Of a stretch of 64,000 nucleotides of DNA, positions 42,584 to 51,963 are shown in pieces. Source of the stretch: Ralstonia mannitolilytica (GTDB lineage: Bacteria; Pseudomonadota; Gammaproteobacteria; Burkholderiales; Burkholderiaceae); contig NZ_CAJPVG010000002.1 in the NCBI RefSeq assembly GCF_905397375.1, positions 124,001 to 188,000 of the forward strand, given 5' to 3'. Within the stretch, counting starts at the first letter, position 1, and every line of letters begins with the position of its first letter. The notes under the pieces were generated by a model, which saw only the letters and a list, made by a program, of their open reading frames with translations, was not told the origin of the DNA and searched no databases. A program made the translations under genes and the position numbers.

Positions 42584-44290
42584 ATGACACGACCGCACTT
42601 CCAGTTCTGGCCCCGGCGTTTGCCGCACAACATCCACTCGCCGCAGACCAGCCTTTGGTACAACCTGGAAGTGTCCGCGCGACGCTATCCGGACAAGGAC
42701 GCCATCATCTTCTACGGCCGGCACACGACCTTCCGCGAATTGCATGACGACGCCGTGGCCGTGGCCGGCTGGCTGCAGCAGGCGGCGGGCGTGAAGAAGG
42801 GCGACCGCGTGCTGCTCTACATGCAGAACTGCCCGCAGTTCATGGCGGCGTACTACGGCATCCTGCGCGCCGATGCGGTGGTCGTGCCGGTGAACCCGAT
42901 GAACCGGCCCGAGGAGTTCAAGCACTACATCACCGATGCGGGCGCGGCCACGGTCATCTGCAGTGCCGACCTTGCCGTCAACGTAACGGCGGCCAACGCC
43001 GACCTTCCCGAGGGGCAGCGCACGCAGCATCTGCTGGTCACGTCTTACGCCGACGCGCTGCCCGCCACGCATGAATATCCCGAAGACGCGCCCCCCGCCT
43101 GGATTACGGCCGAGCATCCGGCCCAGCCCGGTGCGGTGGCGTGGAAAGACGTGCTGGCCCAGCGCCTGCAGCCCGGCCCGCATACGGCCGGCCCCGACGA
43201 CCTCGCCGTGATGCCGTACACGTCGGGCACCACGGGGTTCCCGAAGGGCTGCATGCATCCGCACCGCACCGTCATGCACAACATCGTGGGCGGCTCGCTG
43301 TGGTCGGGCGGCACGATGGAAGGCGTGAGCCTGTCGATCATTCCGCTGTTCCACGTGACCGGCATGCAGTACGGCATGAACGCGCCGATTTACATGGGCT
43401 CCACGGTGGTGATGCTGCCGCGCTGGGACCGCGAGGTGGCCGGGCGGCTGATCTCGCGCTACAAGGTCACGCACTGGACGAACATCCCGACCATGGTGAT
43501 CGACTTTCTGGCGAGCCCGCAGCTGGCGGAGTTCGATCTGTCGAGCCTCGTCTACATCGGCGGCGGCGGGGCGGCGATGCCGCAGGCGGTGGCCGAGCGC
43601 CTGCTCAAGGAGTTCAACCTGGCGTACCAGGAGGGCTACGGCCTGTCCGAAACGATTGCGCCCACGCACAGCAACCCGGCCGACCGACCCAAGCAGCAGT
43701 GCCTGGGCATCCCCGTGTTCAACACCGACGCACGCATCGTCGACCCGCAGACGCTCAAGGAACTGCCGCCGGGCGAAGTGGGCGAGATCATTGTCAGCGG
43801 CCCGCAGGTGTTCCTCGGCTACTGGGGCAAGCCGCAGGCCACCGCCGAGGTCTTCATCGAATTCGAAGGCAAGACGTTCTTCCGCACGGGCGATCTCGGC
43901 AAGATGGACGAAGAGGGCTATTTCTTCCTCACTGACCGGCTGAAACGCATGATCAACGCGTCGGGCTTCAAGGTGTGGCCGGCCGAGGTGGAAAGCCTGC
44001 TGTACAAGCACCCCGACGTGCAGGAAGCCTGCATCATCGGCACGCGCGATGCGTATCGCGGCGAGTCGGTCAAGGCTGTGGTTGTGCTCAAGGCCCACGC
44101 CAAGGGCAAGACGACCGAAGAGGACATCATCAACTGGGCGCGCGACAACATGGCGGCCTACAAGTATCCGCGCGTGGTCGAATTTGTGGATGCGCTGCCC
44201 AAGTCCGGGACCGGCAAGGTGATGTGGCGCACGCTGCAGGAGCAGGAAAACGCGAGGAACGAGGCGGCCGAGAAACCGGCCGCAGCGTAA
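42584..44290 (+). CDS. AMP-forming acyl-CoA synthetase
   Basis: A 568-residue ligase. The ATP-binding loop is YTSGTTGFPKGC (about residues 212-223), with EGYGLSET (A5), FRTGDLGKMDEEGY (A7) and the catalytic lysine in PKSGTGKVMWR (A10, near 547). It activates a carboxylic acid, probably medium or long-chain fatty acid, as acyl-AMP then acyl-CoA. The chain length cannot be judged. It is a single gene bounded by its own operator-like palindrome and a terminator. Confidence 0.9.
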   Translation: MTRPHFQFWPRRLPHNIHSPQTSLWYNLEVSARRYPDKDAIIFYGRHTTFRELHDDAVAVAGWLQQAAGVKKGDRVLLYMQNCPQFMAAYYGILRADAVVVPVNPMNRPEEFKHYITDAGAATVICSADLAVNVTAANADLPEGQRTQHLLVTSYADALPATHEYPEDAPPAWITAEHPAQPGAVAWKDVLAQRLQPGPHTAGPDDLAVMPYTSGTTGFPKGCMHPHRTVMHNIVGGSLWSGGTMEGVSLSIIPLFHVTGMQYGMNAPIYMGSTVVMLPRWDREVAGRLISRYKVTHWTNIPTMVIDFLASPQLAEFDLSSLVYIGGGGAAMPQAVAERLLKEFNLAYQEGYGLSETIAPTHSNPADRPKQQCLGIPVFNTDARIVDPQTLKELPPGEVGEIIVSGPQVFLGYWGKPQATAEVFIEFEGKTFFRTGDLGKMDEEGYFFLTDRLKRMINASGFKVWPAEVESLLYKHPDVQEACIIGTRDAYRGESVKAVVVLKAHAKGKTTEEDIINWARDNMAAYKYPRVVEFVDALPKSGTGKVMWRTLQEQENARNEAAEKPAAA

Positions 44291-44295
44291 GGCAG

Positions 44296-44319
44296 AAGGG
44301 GCCCCGGCGGCCCCTTTTT
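44296..44319. terminator. Intrinsic terminator after the acyl-CoA synthetase
   Basis: AAGGGGCC (44296-44303) and GGCCCCTT (44309-44316) form an eight-pair stem with a five-base loop, followed by T residues to 44319. It abuts the stop of the convergent ankyrin gene and could serve both directions. Confidence 0.82.
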
Positions 44320-45113
44320 CAATGCCCGCGCGCCTTGAAGAGCAATGCGCCGATGCCGTGGAAACCGCGCTGCCGCGCATGCCGCATCGGCGTGATGCCG
44401 CCGCGGTCGGGCAGGTTGGGGTCGGCGCCGCCGTCGAGGAGGATCTGCACGGTCTTCTCGTACTTTTCGCTGCCGTCGCCCAGGGCCACGGCTTCGATGA
44501 GCGCCGTCAGGCCCAGGTTGTTCGTGGCGTCGGGTGGCACGCCCGCCTTGACGAGCTCGTTGACAACCTCCACGTAGCCGCGCCGTGCGGCAGGGATCAG
44601 CGCGGTGTCGCCGTCGGCGTTGGTGGCGCGCAGGTTGGCACCGTGCGACAGCGCCAGCCGGACGGTCTCCGCATCGCCCTGGGCCGCGGCAAGCAGGAAG
44701 GCGCTGTTCTGCGCGTTGTCCTGCAGGTTGACGTCGGCGCCGGCCTGGATGAGCAGGCGGGCCGCCGCGCCCATGTGGGCGTACACGGCCGCGATGAGGG
44801 CCGTGCGGCCTTCGGCATCGCGCGCCTTCAGGTTGGCGCCCTCGGCGATCAATGACTGAATCGCCATCGTGTTGCCGGTTTGCGCGGCCACGATCAGGTC
44901 ACGGTCCCGCGTGGCGGGGTCGCTGCGGCGGGTGGGGCGGGCGTCGGGCGTGCTGCCGGCGGGGGGCGCGACCTTGGCGCTGGCGTTGGCCGCCACGCGC
45001 AGGCTCGGCAGATGCTGCTCCTGCCAGGCGTTGGCCATGTCGCCCACCGCCAGTGCCATCCCGAGCATGACGCCAATCACCTGGTTGAGCGCGGGATGCG
45101 GGGCGAGGAGCAT
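44319..45113 (-). CDS. Ankyrin-repeat protein, probably exported
   Basis: A 264-residue protein with a hydrophobic N-terminal stretch (NQVIGVMLGMALAVGDMANA, about residues 10-29) that could be a signal or anchor. About five ankyrin repeats follow (DAEGRTALIAAVYAHMGAAA, then LLIQAGADVNLQDNAQNSAFL and similar) from residue 72 to the end. Ankyrin repeats bind proteins; in bacteria such exported ones are often linked to catalase or oxidative stress, but partner and role here are unknown. It starts 11 bases after the ChaC-like gene. Confidence 0.83.
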   Translation of the reverse strand: MLLAPHPALNQVIGVMLGMALAVGDMANAWQEQHLPSLRVAANASAKVAPPAGSTPDARPTRRSDPATRDRDLIVAAQTGNTMAIQSLIAEGANLKARDAEGRTALIAAVYAHMGAAARLLIQAGADVNLQDNAQNSAFLLAAAQGDAETVRLALSHGANLRATNADGDTALIPAARRGYVEVVNELVKAGVPPDATNNLGLTALIEAVALGDGSEKYEKTVQILLDGGADPNLPDRGGITPMRHARQRGFHGIGALLFKARGH

Positions 45114-45124
45114 GGCGTAAGGGC

Positions 45125-45853
45125 TCAGGCGCTGAGGTAGGGGTCGGCCTGCGGCGCCGGTTCGGCCGCGGCGGGGGCGTTGGCGGCATCCATCGCCTGC
45201 AGCCGCGCCCACAGGCGGTCGAGATAAGCATCACGCAGGCCATTGCTGGCCAGCCCGATCAGCGTGCGCTGCAGGTATTCGCGTGCCGGGCCGTATAACC
45301 CGACCGCCTGGCGTAGGCAGCCGACCACGCGTTCGTCGGGCAGGCGGCCTGCATAGGCCTCGTGCGCGCGGTTCATGGCGAAGGCGAGGGCGTAGACGCG
45401 TTGGCCGTGGATTTCGGTCGGCAGCCAGCGCGGCAGATAGGCGCCGGTCAGCATCTCGCGCCGCCAGAGCACGCGGAACTCGCGCTCGGCATGCTCGCGT
45501 GGCACGCGGAAGGCGACGCCGCGGCAGCTGCCGCCGCGGTCGAGCCCGAGCACGAGGCCCGGGTTGTCCCATGTGCCGCGGTTGATGCGGGAATACAGGT
45601 AGAAGCCGCGGTGATAGCCGTGCACCGTGGCGGGCGCCGCCTCGGTGTGGAAGATCATCGGGTTCCAGATGAGGGAGCCGTAGCCGAATACCCATGCGTC
45701 CTGGCCTTCGCAGGGCGCGCTCGACAGCCGCGCGAGCGTCGATGCAAGCGACGCTTCCAGCGCAGCCTCGGTCAGCAGCGACGACGCGACGGGCGAATCA
45801 CCCAGGGCGGCGCGCAACCGGTTCTGTTCGAGATCCTCTCGGGTGACGGCCAT
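45125..45853 (-). CDS. Gamma-glutamylcyclotransferase, ChaC family
   Basis: A 242-residue protein with the family's VFGYGSLIWNP motif (about residues 53-63) and a WRREMLTGAYLPRW segment containing the likely catalytic glutamate. ChaC enzymes degrade glutathione to 5-oxoproline and Cys-Gly. The ATG at 45853 is listed; a TTG 18 bases upstream is possible. It heads a two-gene unit with the ankyrin protein. Confidence 0.88.
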   Translation of the reverse strand: MAVTREDLEQNRLRAALGDSPVASSLLTEAALEASLASTLARLSSAPCEGQDAWVFGYGSLIWNPMIFHTEAAPATVHGYHRGFYLYSRINRGTWDNPGLVLGLDRGGSCRGVAFRVPREHAEREFRVLWRREMLTGAYLPRWLPTEIHGQRVYALAFAMNRAHEAYAGRLPDERVVGCLRQAVGLYGPAREYLQRTLIGLASNGLRDAYLDRLWARLQAMDAANAPAAAEPAPQADPYLSA

Positions 45854-45989
45854 GTCGCAAGCATAGAGCAATCGTTACGCCTGGTCACGCAGGCGGACGG
45901 CCGATGCTGCGGAAACAGCGCGTTGCCGGGCTTGAGGAAGGTCTGACTATGGCGCGGCCGCAACGGTGGTGTCTGCACGGCCAGGAATG

Positions 45990-46065
45990 TGGAGGCGGGG
46001 GAACGGAATTGAACCGTCTTATACGGCTTTGCAAGCCGCAGCATTGACCACTCTGCCACCCCGCC
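45990..46065 (-). tRNA. tRNA-Cys (anticodon GCA)
   Basis: A 76-base cloverleaf on the reverse strand. The acceptor stem is GGCGGGG/CCCCGCC, the anticodon loop is TTGCAAA, the T-arm contains GGTTCAATTCC, the discriminator base is T and CCA is encoded. TAGAAT on the reverse strand (46115-46120) is a candidate -10, and a GCGATGC/GCATCGC hairpin (46079-46102) lies just upstream of the gene. Confidence 0.95.
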
Positions 46066-46128
46066 CGGGGGAGGGCCCGCGATGCATCGTGTGACGCATC
46101 GCAGGCCGGGCGCGATTCTAGCGCAGGA

Positions 46129-46479
46129 TCAGACTTCGAGCAGGTCGACCTCGAAAAGCAACGTTGCGTTCGGGGGGATCACGCCGCCGGCGCCGCGTGC
46201 GCCGTACCCCAGCGCGGCCGGGATGATCAGCTTGCGCGTGCCGCCGACCTTCATGCCCTGCACGCCTTCGTCCCAGCCCTTGATGACGTGGCCGGCACCC
46301 AGCGGGAAGGCGAACGGGTCGTTGCGGTCCTTGCTGGAGTCGAACTTCTTGCCGGCCTGCCCGTTTTCGTACAGCCAGCCGGTGTAGTGCACGGTGACGT
46401 ATTTGCCGGCCGTGGCTTCAGCGCCGTCGCCGACGACGACGTCTTCGTATTGCAGGCCGCTTGCGGTGGTGGTGGTCAT
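46129..46479 (-). CDS. FKBP-type peptidyl-prolyl cis-trans isomerase
   Basis: A 116-residue single FKBP domain with VTVHYTGWLYENGQAGKKFDSS, the ligand-pocket FAFPLGAGHVIKGWDEG and GYGARGAGGVIPPNATLLFEVDLL. No signal peptide is present, so it acts in the cytoplasm on prolyl bonds. The yaeQ gene lies 38 bases upstream in the same direction and tRNA-Cys downstream. Confidence 0.94.
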   Translation of the reverse strand: MTTTTASGLQYEDVVVGDGAEATAGKYVTVHYTGWLYENGQAGKKFDSSKDRNDPFAFPLGAGHVIKGWDEGVQGMKVGGTRKLIIPAALGYGARGAGGVIPPNATLLFEVDLLEV

Positions 46480-46517
46480 GGTGAGCCTCGTGGGTAATGA
46501 CACGGTGAGGGAAAAGC

Positions 46518-47066
46518 TCAGGCTTGCGCGGCCTTGAGCGTATCGAGCTGAACGTGGACGTTGTCCGCGTCGTTGGCGATCCAGATATCGCCGTCCTGGA
46601 TGGTCACCTGCAGGCGCATGGTGCGTTCCACCATGCCGGCCAGCGCAGCGACGGTATCGGGCGCGACTTCGTAGACCGACAGGTTGGCAAAGCGCGCGAC
46701 CTTGGTTTCGGTCTGCTGCCACCACACGCGGCTCGCGTTGCCGCTATACGTATATACAGCGACCTGGCCCGCGCGGTTGCATGCCTTGCGGATGCGGGTT
46801 TCATCAGGGTTGCCGAGGTCGATCCAGAGTTCGATGGCGTCGATCAGGTCGCGCTGCCAGAGCTCGGGTTCGTCCGGTTCGGACAGGCCGCGCGTGAAGC
46901 CAAGCGCTTCGCTGGCGTGGCGCGCGAAGGCGAGCACGCGCACCATCATGCGCTCATCGTTCTCGCTCGGGTGGCGGGCGACGGTCAGCGCGTGGTTGGC
47001 GTAGTAGTGGCGATCCATGTCGGCGATCTGCAGATCGACCTTGTAGATCGTGGATTTGAGGGCCAT
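46518..47066 (-). CDS. yaeQ: YaeQ family protein
   Basis: A 182-residue protein beginning MALKSTIYKVDLQIADMDRHYY, the characteristic YaeQ start. It continues with HPSENDERMMVRVLAFA and IELWIDLGNPDETRIRKACNRA. The fold resembles PD-(D/E)XK nucleases but the function is unknown. It is transcribed with the FKBP gene and divergent from the DUF2339 gene. Confidence 0.92.
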   Translation of the reverse strand: MALKSTIYKVDLQIADMDRHYYANHALTVARHPSENDERMMVRVLAFARHASEALGFTRGLSEPDEPELWQRDLIDAIELWIDLGNPDETRIRKACNRAGQVAVYTYSGNASRVWWQQTETKVARFANLSVYEVAPDTVAALAGMVERTMRLQVTIQDGDIWIANDADNVHVQLDTLKAAQA

Positions 47067-47248
47067 GCGGGGTCAGCGGAGGGGCGGTTTTCAGCAAAGC
47101 GCGCATTGTCGCACGGGCCGGCGGCAGCGATGCGGCCGCGTGCAAGACGAGGCCGCCGCATTCCCTTCGGCCGCTGTTTGCGGTATACGAGCGGTGCGTG
47201 CGCGGTTCTGCGCATGCTTCTCCTATCCAAACAAGGATAATCAGAACG

Positions 47249-50095
47249 ATGCGTTGGATATTCGGAATCGTGGGCCTGGTGCTCGGAGGCCTGTCGGGGG
47301 GCGTGGTCGGGGCGTTCTTCGGGGTGCTGGTCGGCGTGGGCTTGGCGTCGCTGATCCTGTACATGGACAAGCGCGCGAGCTCGCAGTGGGCGCATCCGCC
47401 CGAGCCCGATGCCGCGCGGCCGACGGTCACTGCCGCGACGATGACGCTGCACGAACGTGTGGCCCAACTCGAGCACGAGGTGTCGCTGCTGCGCCGCCAG
47501 ATGGCGGAGATCCGGGGTGGGACGTCTGCCGCACCGCAGCCGGACGCCGTGGCCGACACGCCGCCGCACGTTGCGCCAGCGCCTGCCTTGGCCGAAACCT
47601 TGCCGCGTATCGAAGCCGTAGCCGCGCCGCAGGCGCCGATGGCGAGCCCGCCGCCGGCGCCCGAGCCCCAGCCGGAGCCCGTCGGGCAGCCTGCCATGCC
47701 GCCGATGGCGCCGCACGAACCGGACTGGGTCGAGCGCGCCGTGGGTGCTGCTCGTGACTGGCTGCTGGGCGGCAACAGCGTGGTGCGGGTCGGCATCCTG
47801 ATCCTGTTCTTTGGCGTGGCCTTCCTGCTCAAATATGCCGCCGACAACAGCCTGCTGCCGGTCGAGTCCCGCCTGGCTGGCGTGGCCGTCGGCGCGATCG
47901 TGCTGTTGGGCATCGGCTGGCGGCTGCGCGACAGGCGCCCGGGATACGCGCTGGTGCTGCAGGGCGGCGGCGTGGGGGTGCTCTATCTGACGGTGTTTGC
48001 GGCCACGCGCATGGTGCCGCTGCTGTCTCCGGGGATGGCATTTCCCGTGTTGGTGCTGATCTGCGCGCTGGCGGCCGGCCTCGCTGTCAGGCAGAACGCG
48101 CCGGCGCTGGCATTCACCGGGAGCGCCGGCGGCTTCCTTGCCCCGATCTTGATCTCGACAGGCCAGGGTAGCCACGTGGCGCTGTTCAGCTACTACGCGC
48201 TGCTCAACGCGGGCATCTTTGCGATTGCGTGGTTCCGCGCGTGGCGGGCGCTGAATCTGCTCGGCTTTGTCTTCACGTTCGGCATCGCTACCGCGTGGGG
48301 CGTGCTGCGGTATCAGCCGTCGCTGCTGTCGAGCACCGAGCCGTTCCTGATCCTCTTCTTCCTGATGTACGTAGGCATCGCGCTGCTGTATGCGCTGCGC
48401 CGCCGCGTGAGCCTGAACCACTATGTCGACGGCACGCTGGTGTTCGGCACGCCGCTCGTGGCGATGGGCCTGCAGGCCGGGCTGGTGCACCACATTCCGT
48501 TTGCGATGGCGTGGAGCGCTGCGGCGCTGGCGGCTTTCTATCTGGGCATGGCAGCCTGGCTGGCGCCGCGGCGCGCGAACCTGGGCCTGCTGTACGAGGC
48601 GATGTTTGCGCTGGCCGTGATTTTCATCACGCTGGCGATTCCGCTGGCCTGCGATGGGCGCACCACCAGTGCGGTGTGGGCGCTCGAGGGTGCGGCGGTG
48701 GTGTGGCTCGGCGTGCAGCAGCAGCGGCGCCTGGCCCTGGCCGTTGGCCTGCTGCTGCAAGTGGCCGCGGGCGTGGCCTTGACCGGCAGCACATGGTTCG
48801 ATTGGGATCCTGCGACCGGTTGGCCGGTGCTCAATCGCCGCTACATCGGCGGGCTGCTGATGGCGCTGGCGGGCGTGTTCACCGGCTGGCAGTTGCATGG
48901 CAGGGCGCCGGCGCGCGCGTGGCTGAAGGCAGCGCCCGCGCTGGGCATTGCCGCATCGGTGTGGGGATTGCTCTGGTGGCTCGGCAGCGGCAGTAACGAG
49001 ATCGACCGCTGGGCCTGGCGCATCGCCAGCCAGACCATCGACCGGCCGGACATTCCGCTGTACGCCGGCTTTGCCGTGCTCACGGCATGGGCTGCGCACG
49101 CGCTGCGCCGCAGGCTCGACTGGACGCTGGCCGAGTGGTCGGCCCTGGCGCTGTCGCCAGCGCTTGCCGTCGTGGCGCTGGCGGCCATCGAGCATTGGCG
49201 CCCGTCGCCGCTGGCGGGGTGGGGCGGCCTCGTGTGGATCGCGTCGGTCGTGCTCGCCTTCGTGCTGCTGCGCCGCCAGGAGCGCGACGTGAAGGACGTC
49301 ATCCTCGCGCCGCTGCATACCGTGCTGTTCTGGCTGATCTGCGGCATGTTGGCCACCGAAGGCTACTGGCGCCTCGACGCCTACGTGCCGGAGGGCACAT
49401 GGAGCTTTGCCGCGTGGGCCTATGCCTATGGCGCGCTGCTTGCCTTGCTGGCGGGAGCCGGCTGGCGCATCCGCTGGCCCATCGCGCGTTTCGAGCGCGC
49501 CTATCTGCTGTGGGGCGCGGCACCGCTGGCCGCCTTGCTCTGGCTGTGGAGCCTGGCCAGCGCCGCCAGCGATGGCGACGCCGCGCCGCTGTTCTACCTG
49601 CCCGTTCTCAACCCGCTCGATGTGGCGCAGCTGCTCGTCTTCCTCGCCATTGCGCTGTGGATGCGCCGCGTGGCACTGCACAAGCTCGTGCCGGAGCCGT
49701 TGGTGATCGGCTATGCAATCGGCGCGACACTGTTCATCTGGGCCAACGCGGTGCTGCTGCGCACGCTGCACCACTGGGCCCACGTGCCGTACACGCCGGA
49801 AGGGCTGGGCGGCTCGATGCTGGTGCAGGCCTCGCTGTCGATGTTCTGGACGGTGCTGGCGCTGGTCGTGATGGTGCTGGCCACGCGCCGCGCGAGCCGG
49901 GCGTTGTGGTTCACCGGCGGCGCGCTGCTGGGTGTGACGGTGGTGAAGCTGTTCCTGTTTGACCTGTCGCGCGTGACGGGCGTCGAGCGCATCGTGTCAT
50001 TCATCGGCATTGGCGTGCTGCTGCTGTTGATCGGCTATCTGTCGCCGTTGCCCCCCAAGGCCAAGGCGGCTGGCGAAACCGGGGAGGTTCTGTGA
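47249..50095 (+). CDS. DUF2339 large polytopic membrane protein
   Basis: A 948-residue inner-membrane protein. Two short hydrophobic segments at the N-terminus (residues 1-38) are followed by a coiled coil with HERVAQLEHEVSLLRRQMAEI (about 65-90), then a Pro/Ala linker. More than twenty predicted membrane segments follow, starting with WLLGGNSVVRVGILILFFGVAFLLKYAADNSLLP-type DUF2339 residues and ending LLLLIGYLSPLPPK. The function is unknown. It ends four bases inside the next gene, a DUF3999 protein, with which it is regularly paired. ATG at 47249 is used. Confidence 0.88.
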   Translation: MRWIFGIVGLVLGGLSGGVVGAFFGVLVGVGLASLILYMDKRASSQWAHPPEPDAARPTVTAATMTLHERVAQLEHEVSLLRRQMAEIRGGTSAAPQPDAVADTPPHVAPAPALAETLPRIEAVAAPQAPMASPPPAPEPQPEPVGQPAMPPMAPHEPDWVERAVGAARDWLLGGNSVVRVGILILFFGVAFLLKYAADNSLLPVESRLAGVAVGAIVLLGIGWRLRDRRPGYALVLQGGGVGVLYLTVFAATRMVPLLSPGMAFPVLVLICALAAGLAVRQNAPALAFTGSAGGFLAPILISTGQGSHVALFSYYALLNAGIFAIAWFRAWRALNLLGFVFTFGIATAWGVLRYQPSLLSSTEPFLILFFLMYVGIALLYALRRRVSLNHYVDGTLVFGTPLVAMGLQAGLVHHIPFAMAWSAAALAAFYLGMAAWLAPRRANLGLLYEAMFALAVIFITLAIPLACDGRTTSAVWALEGAAVVWLGVQQQRRLALAVGLLLQVAAGVALTGSTWFDWDPATGWPVLNRRYIGGLLMALAGVFTGWQLHGRAPARAWLKAAPALGIAASVWGLLWWLGSGSNEIDRWAWRIASQTIDRPDIPLYAGFAVLTAWAAHALRRRLDWTLAEWSALALSPALAVVALAAIEHWRPSPLAGWGGLVWIASVVLAFVLLRRQERDVKDVILAPLHTVLFWLICGMLATEGYWRLDAYVPEGTWSFAAWAYAYGALLALLAGAGWRIRWPIARFERAYLLWGAAPLAALLWLWSLASAASDGDAAPLFYLPVLNPLDVAQLLVFLAIALWMRRVALHKLVPEPLVIGYAIGATLFIWANAVLLRTLHHWAHVPYTPEGLGGSMLVQASLSMFWTVLALVVMVLATRRASRALWFTGGALLGVTVVKLFLFDLSRVTGVERIVSFIGIGVLLLLIGYLSPLPPKAKAAGETGEVL

Positions 50096-51426
50096 AGAAG
50101 GTTGTTCTTGCGATGGCCGCGGCCTCGCTGCTGTCGGCGTCGGCATGGGCCGAGCGGTTTGCGCTGACGGGTACGCCGGGTGCCGCCTATTACGCCGTCA
50201 CGCTCAACGAAGACGTTTATGCCCACGCACACGAGGCGAGCCTCGCGGATCTGCGCGTCCTCAACGGCGATGGCGAACCGGTGCCATTCAGCCTTGACAT
50301 CCCGCGCGATGCGCCGCCGCAGGCGCGCACGCTGCACGACGTGCATTGGTTCGCAGCCCCCGTGGATGATGCCCGGAAGCCCGGCACAGCCGGCGTGGTG
50401 CTCGGCGCAGACGGCGTATTGCGCGCCACCGGCACGGCCGCGCCGCAGGAGACCACGCGGGCATGGCTGGTCGACCTGAGCCAGCTGCATGACAGAAAAA
50501 CGGCGACGGTGACGGCGCTCGTGGTGGTGTTGCCCGCGGTGGAGTTCCAGAGCGGCGTCAACGTGCAGGCGAGCGATGACCTGCAGCACTGGAGCCCCGT
50601 CGCGCAGGCCACGCTGTTCCGGCTGTCGAACCAGGGCAGCACGCTCGTGCAGGATCGCGTCGAATTCACGGGGCTGCGGGCAAAGTACCTGCGGCTGACC
50701 TGGCAGGGCAAGCCGCCCGCGCCCGAAGCCGTGCGCGCCGAAGTGGCCATGGGGGGGCGGGTGGCAGCGGCAGACAGCGCCATCCAGTGGCGCGCGGGGC
50801 TGGCGCCGGTGCAGACGCCGTCTGCCGGGGATTACCAGTTCGATACCGGCGGTGTGTTTCCGGTGGAGCGCGTGAAAGTCAGCCTGCCCCAGGCCAACAC
50901 CGTCGCGCAGGCCACCCTCTACGCGCGCGCCGATGCGCAGGCGCCGTGGCGGATCATCACGTCGGCCCGCCTTTACCGGCTGGCGGGCGCAGGGGGCCAG
51001 GCGGAACAGGAGAACGCGCCCATCAGCGTGCCGGCAACGGCGGATCGCTACTGGCGCCTGCAGGTGGACACGCGCAGCGGCGGTCTCGGCGCCGGGGCAC
51101 CGCAGCTGTCAGTAGGCTGGCGTCCGGCTACGGTCACGTATGCTGCGCGCGGCAGCGTGCCGTTCTCGCTGGCCATCGGGGAGGTGGCGCGCGGCAACCC
51201 CGTCGCACGCAACGATCTGCTGGCTGGCGCATCGCCCGCCATTGCGCCTGCGCAGCTTGGCGCGATGACGGATTCGCCGGCCGATGCACTCACGGCTGAG
51301 CCGCCCGCAGGACGGACACGGCAGTGGATCCTGTGGGGTGCACTGGTGGCCGCCGTGGCCGTGCTGGCGGCGATGGCATGGAAGCTCTTCCAGACGCCTG
51401 CAACGCCGCCCGACGCATCGCCGTAA
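50092..51426 (+). CDS. DUF3999 exported membrane-anchored protein
   Basis: A 444-residue protein with a signal peptide (MKKVVLAMAAASLLSASAWA, cleavage near residue 20). A large beta-rich periplasmic region follows, then a C-terminal membrane anchor WILWGALVAAVAVLAAMAWKLF (about 410-431). It begins with GTG inside the tail of the DUF2339 gene (GTGA overlap), so expression of the two is coupled. No biochemical role is known. Confidence 0.87.
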   Translation: MKKVVLAMAAASLLSASAWAERFALTGTPGAAYYAVTLNEDVYAHAHEASLADLRVLNGDGEPVPFSLDIPRDAPPQARTLHDVHWFAAPVDDARKPGTAGVVLGADGVLRATGTAAPQETTRAWLVDLSQLHDRKTATVTALVVVLPAVEFQSGVNVQASDDLQHWSPVAQATLFRLSNQGSTLVQDRVEFTGLRAKYLRLTWQGKPPAPEAVRAEVAMGGRVAAADSAIQWRAGLAPVQTPSAGDYQFDTGGVFPVERVKVSLPQANTVAQATLYARADAQAPWRIITSARLYRLAGAGGQAEQENAPISVPATADRYWRLQVDTRSGGLGAGAPQLSVGWRPATVTYAARGSVPFSLAIGEVARGNPVARNDLLAGASPAIAPAQLGAMTDSPADALTAEPPAGRTRQWILWGALVAAVAVLAAMAWKLFQTPATPPDASP

Positions 51427-51513
51427 CGGCATCGCTCAGCGCATCGGCCAACAGCCTCGCCGAAACGACAACGGCGCCCCTGTTTGCAGCGGGCGCGGGA
51501 GGGCGTCGCCGGC

Positions 51514-51897
51514 TCAGTGAACGAAGGCCGGTTGCACGAACAGTGCGATGGTGATGCCATAAGCGGCCAGCCACATCAGCGAACGCGGCATGGCCCAGTC
51601 GGCGAAATAGCAGACCGTGTACAGGAGCCGAGCAACAATGAAGGCGACGGCCAGCAGGTTGACGCGGTCGATCAGGCCCCCGCCCAGGATGGCCACCAGC
51701 ACGGCCACGGCAAAGAACGGGAATGCCTCGAAGTGGTTCTGCTGCGCGGCGTTGGCGCGGGCGGGAAAGCCGGTTTGCTGGGCGAGCCAGATGCGCGGGT
51801 TGTGGTTGTCGTACTTCTGGCCGCTCGCCTTGGCGACGGCGGCACACACGAGCGGAAACACGCCCGCAATCAACACGCACCAGAGTGCGATCGGCAT
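51514..51897 (-). CDS. MAPEG-family membrane protein
   Basis: A 127-residue protein with four hydrophobic segments and the family motif RANAAQQNHFEAFPFF (about residues 48-63). MAPEG proteins include microsomal glutathione transferases; the bacterial members are mostly uncharacterised. The ATG at 51897 is preceded by AGGAG. It is the last gene of a leftward run of small genes. Confidence 0.87.
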   Translation of the reverse strand: MPIALWCVLIAGVFPLVCAAVAKASGQKYDNHNPRIWLAQQTGFPARANAAQQNHFEAFPFFAVAVLVAILGGGLIDRVNLLAVAFIVARLLYTVCYFADWAMPRSLMWLAAYGITIALFVQPAFVH

Positions 51898-51963
51898 GGT
51901 CAATCTCCTGGAGGGGGGACCGGCGCACGCTAGCACGCCGTGCGTTTTCAAACACCTGCGGCG

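Noticed and set aside
46985..49783. Reverse-strand frame of 932 codons opposite the DUF2339 gene
   Set aside because: It is Gln/Arg/His-rich with no domain, while the forward frame has clear membrane helices, a start and coupling to the next gene.
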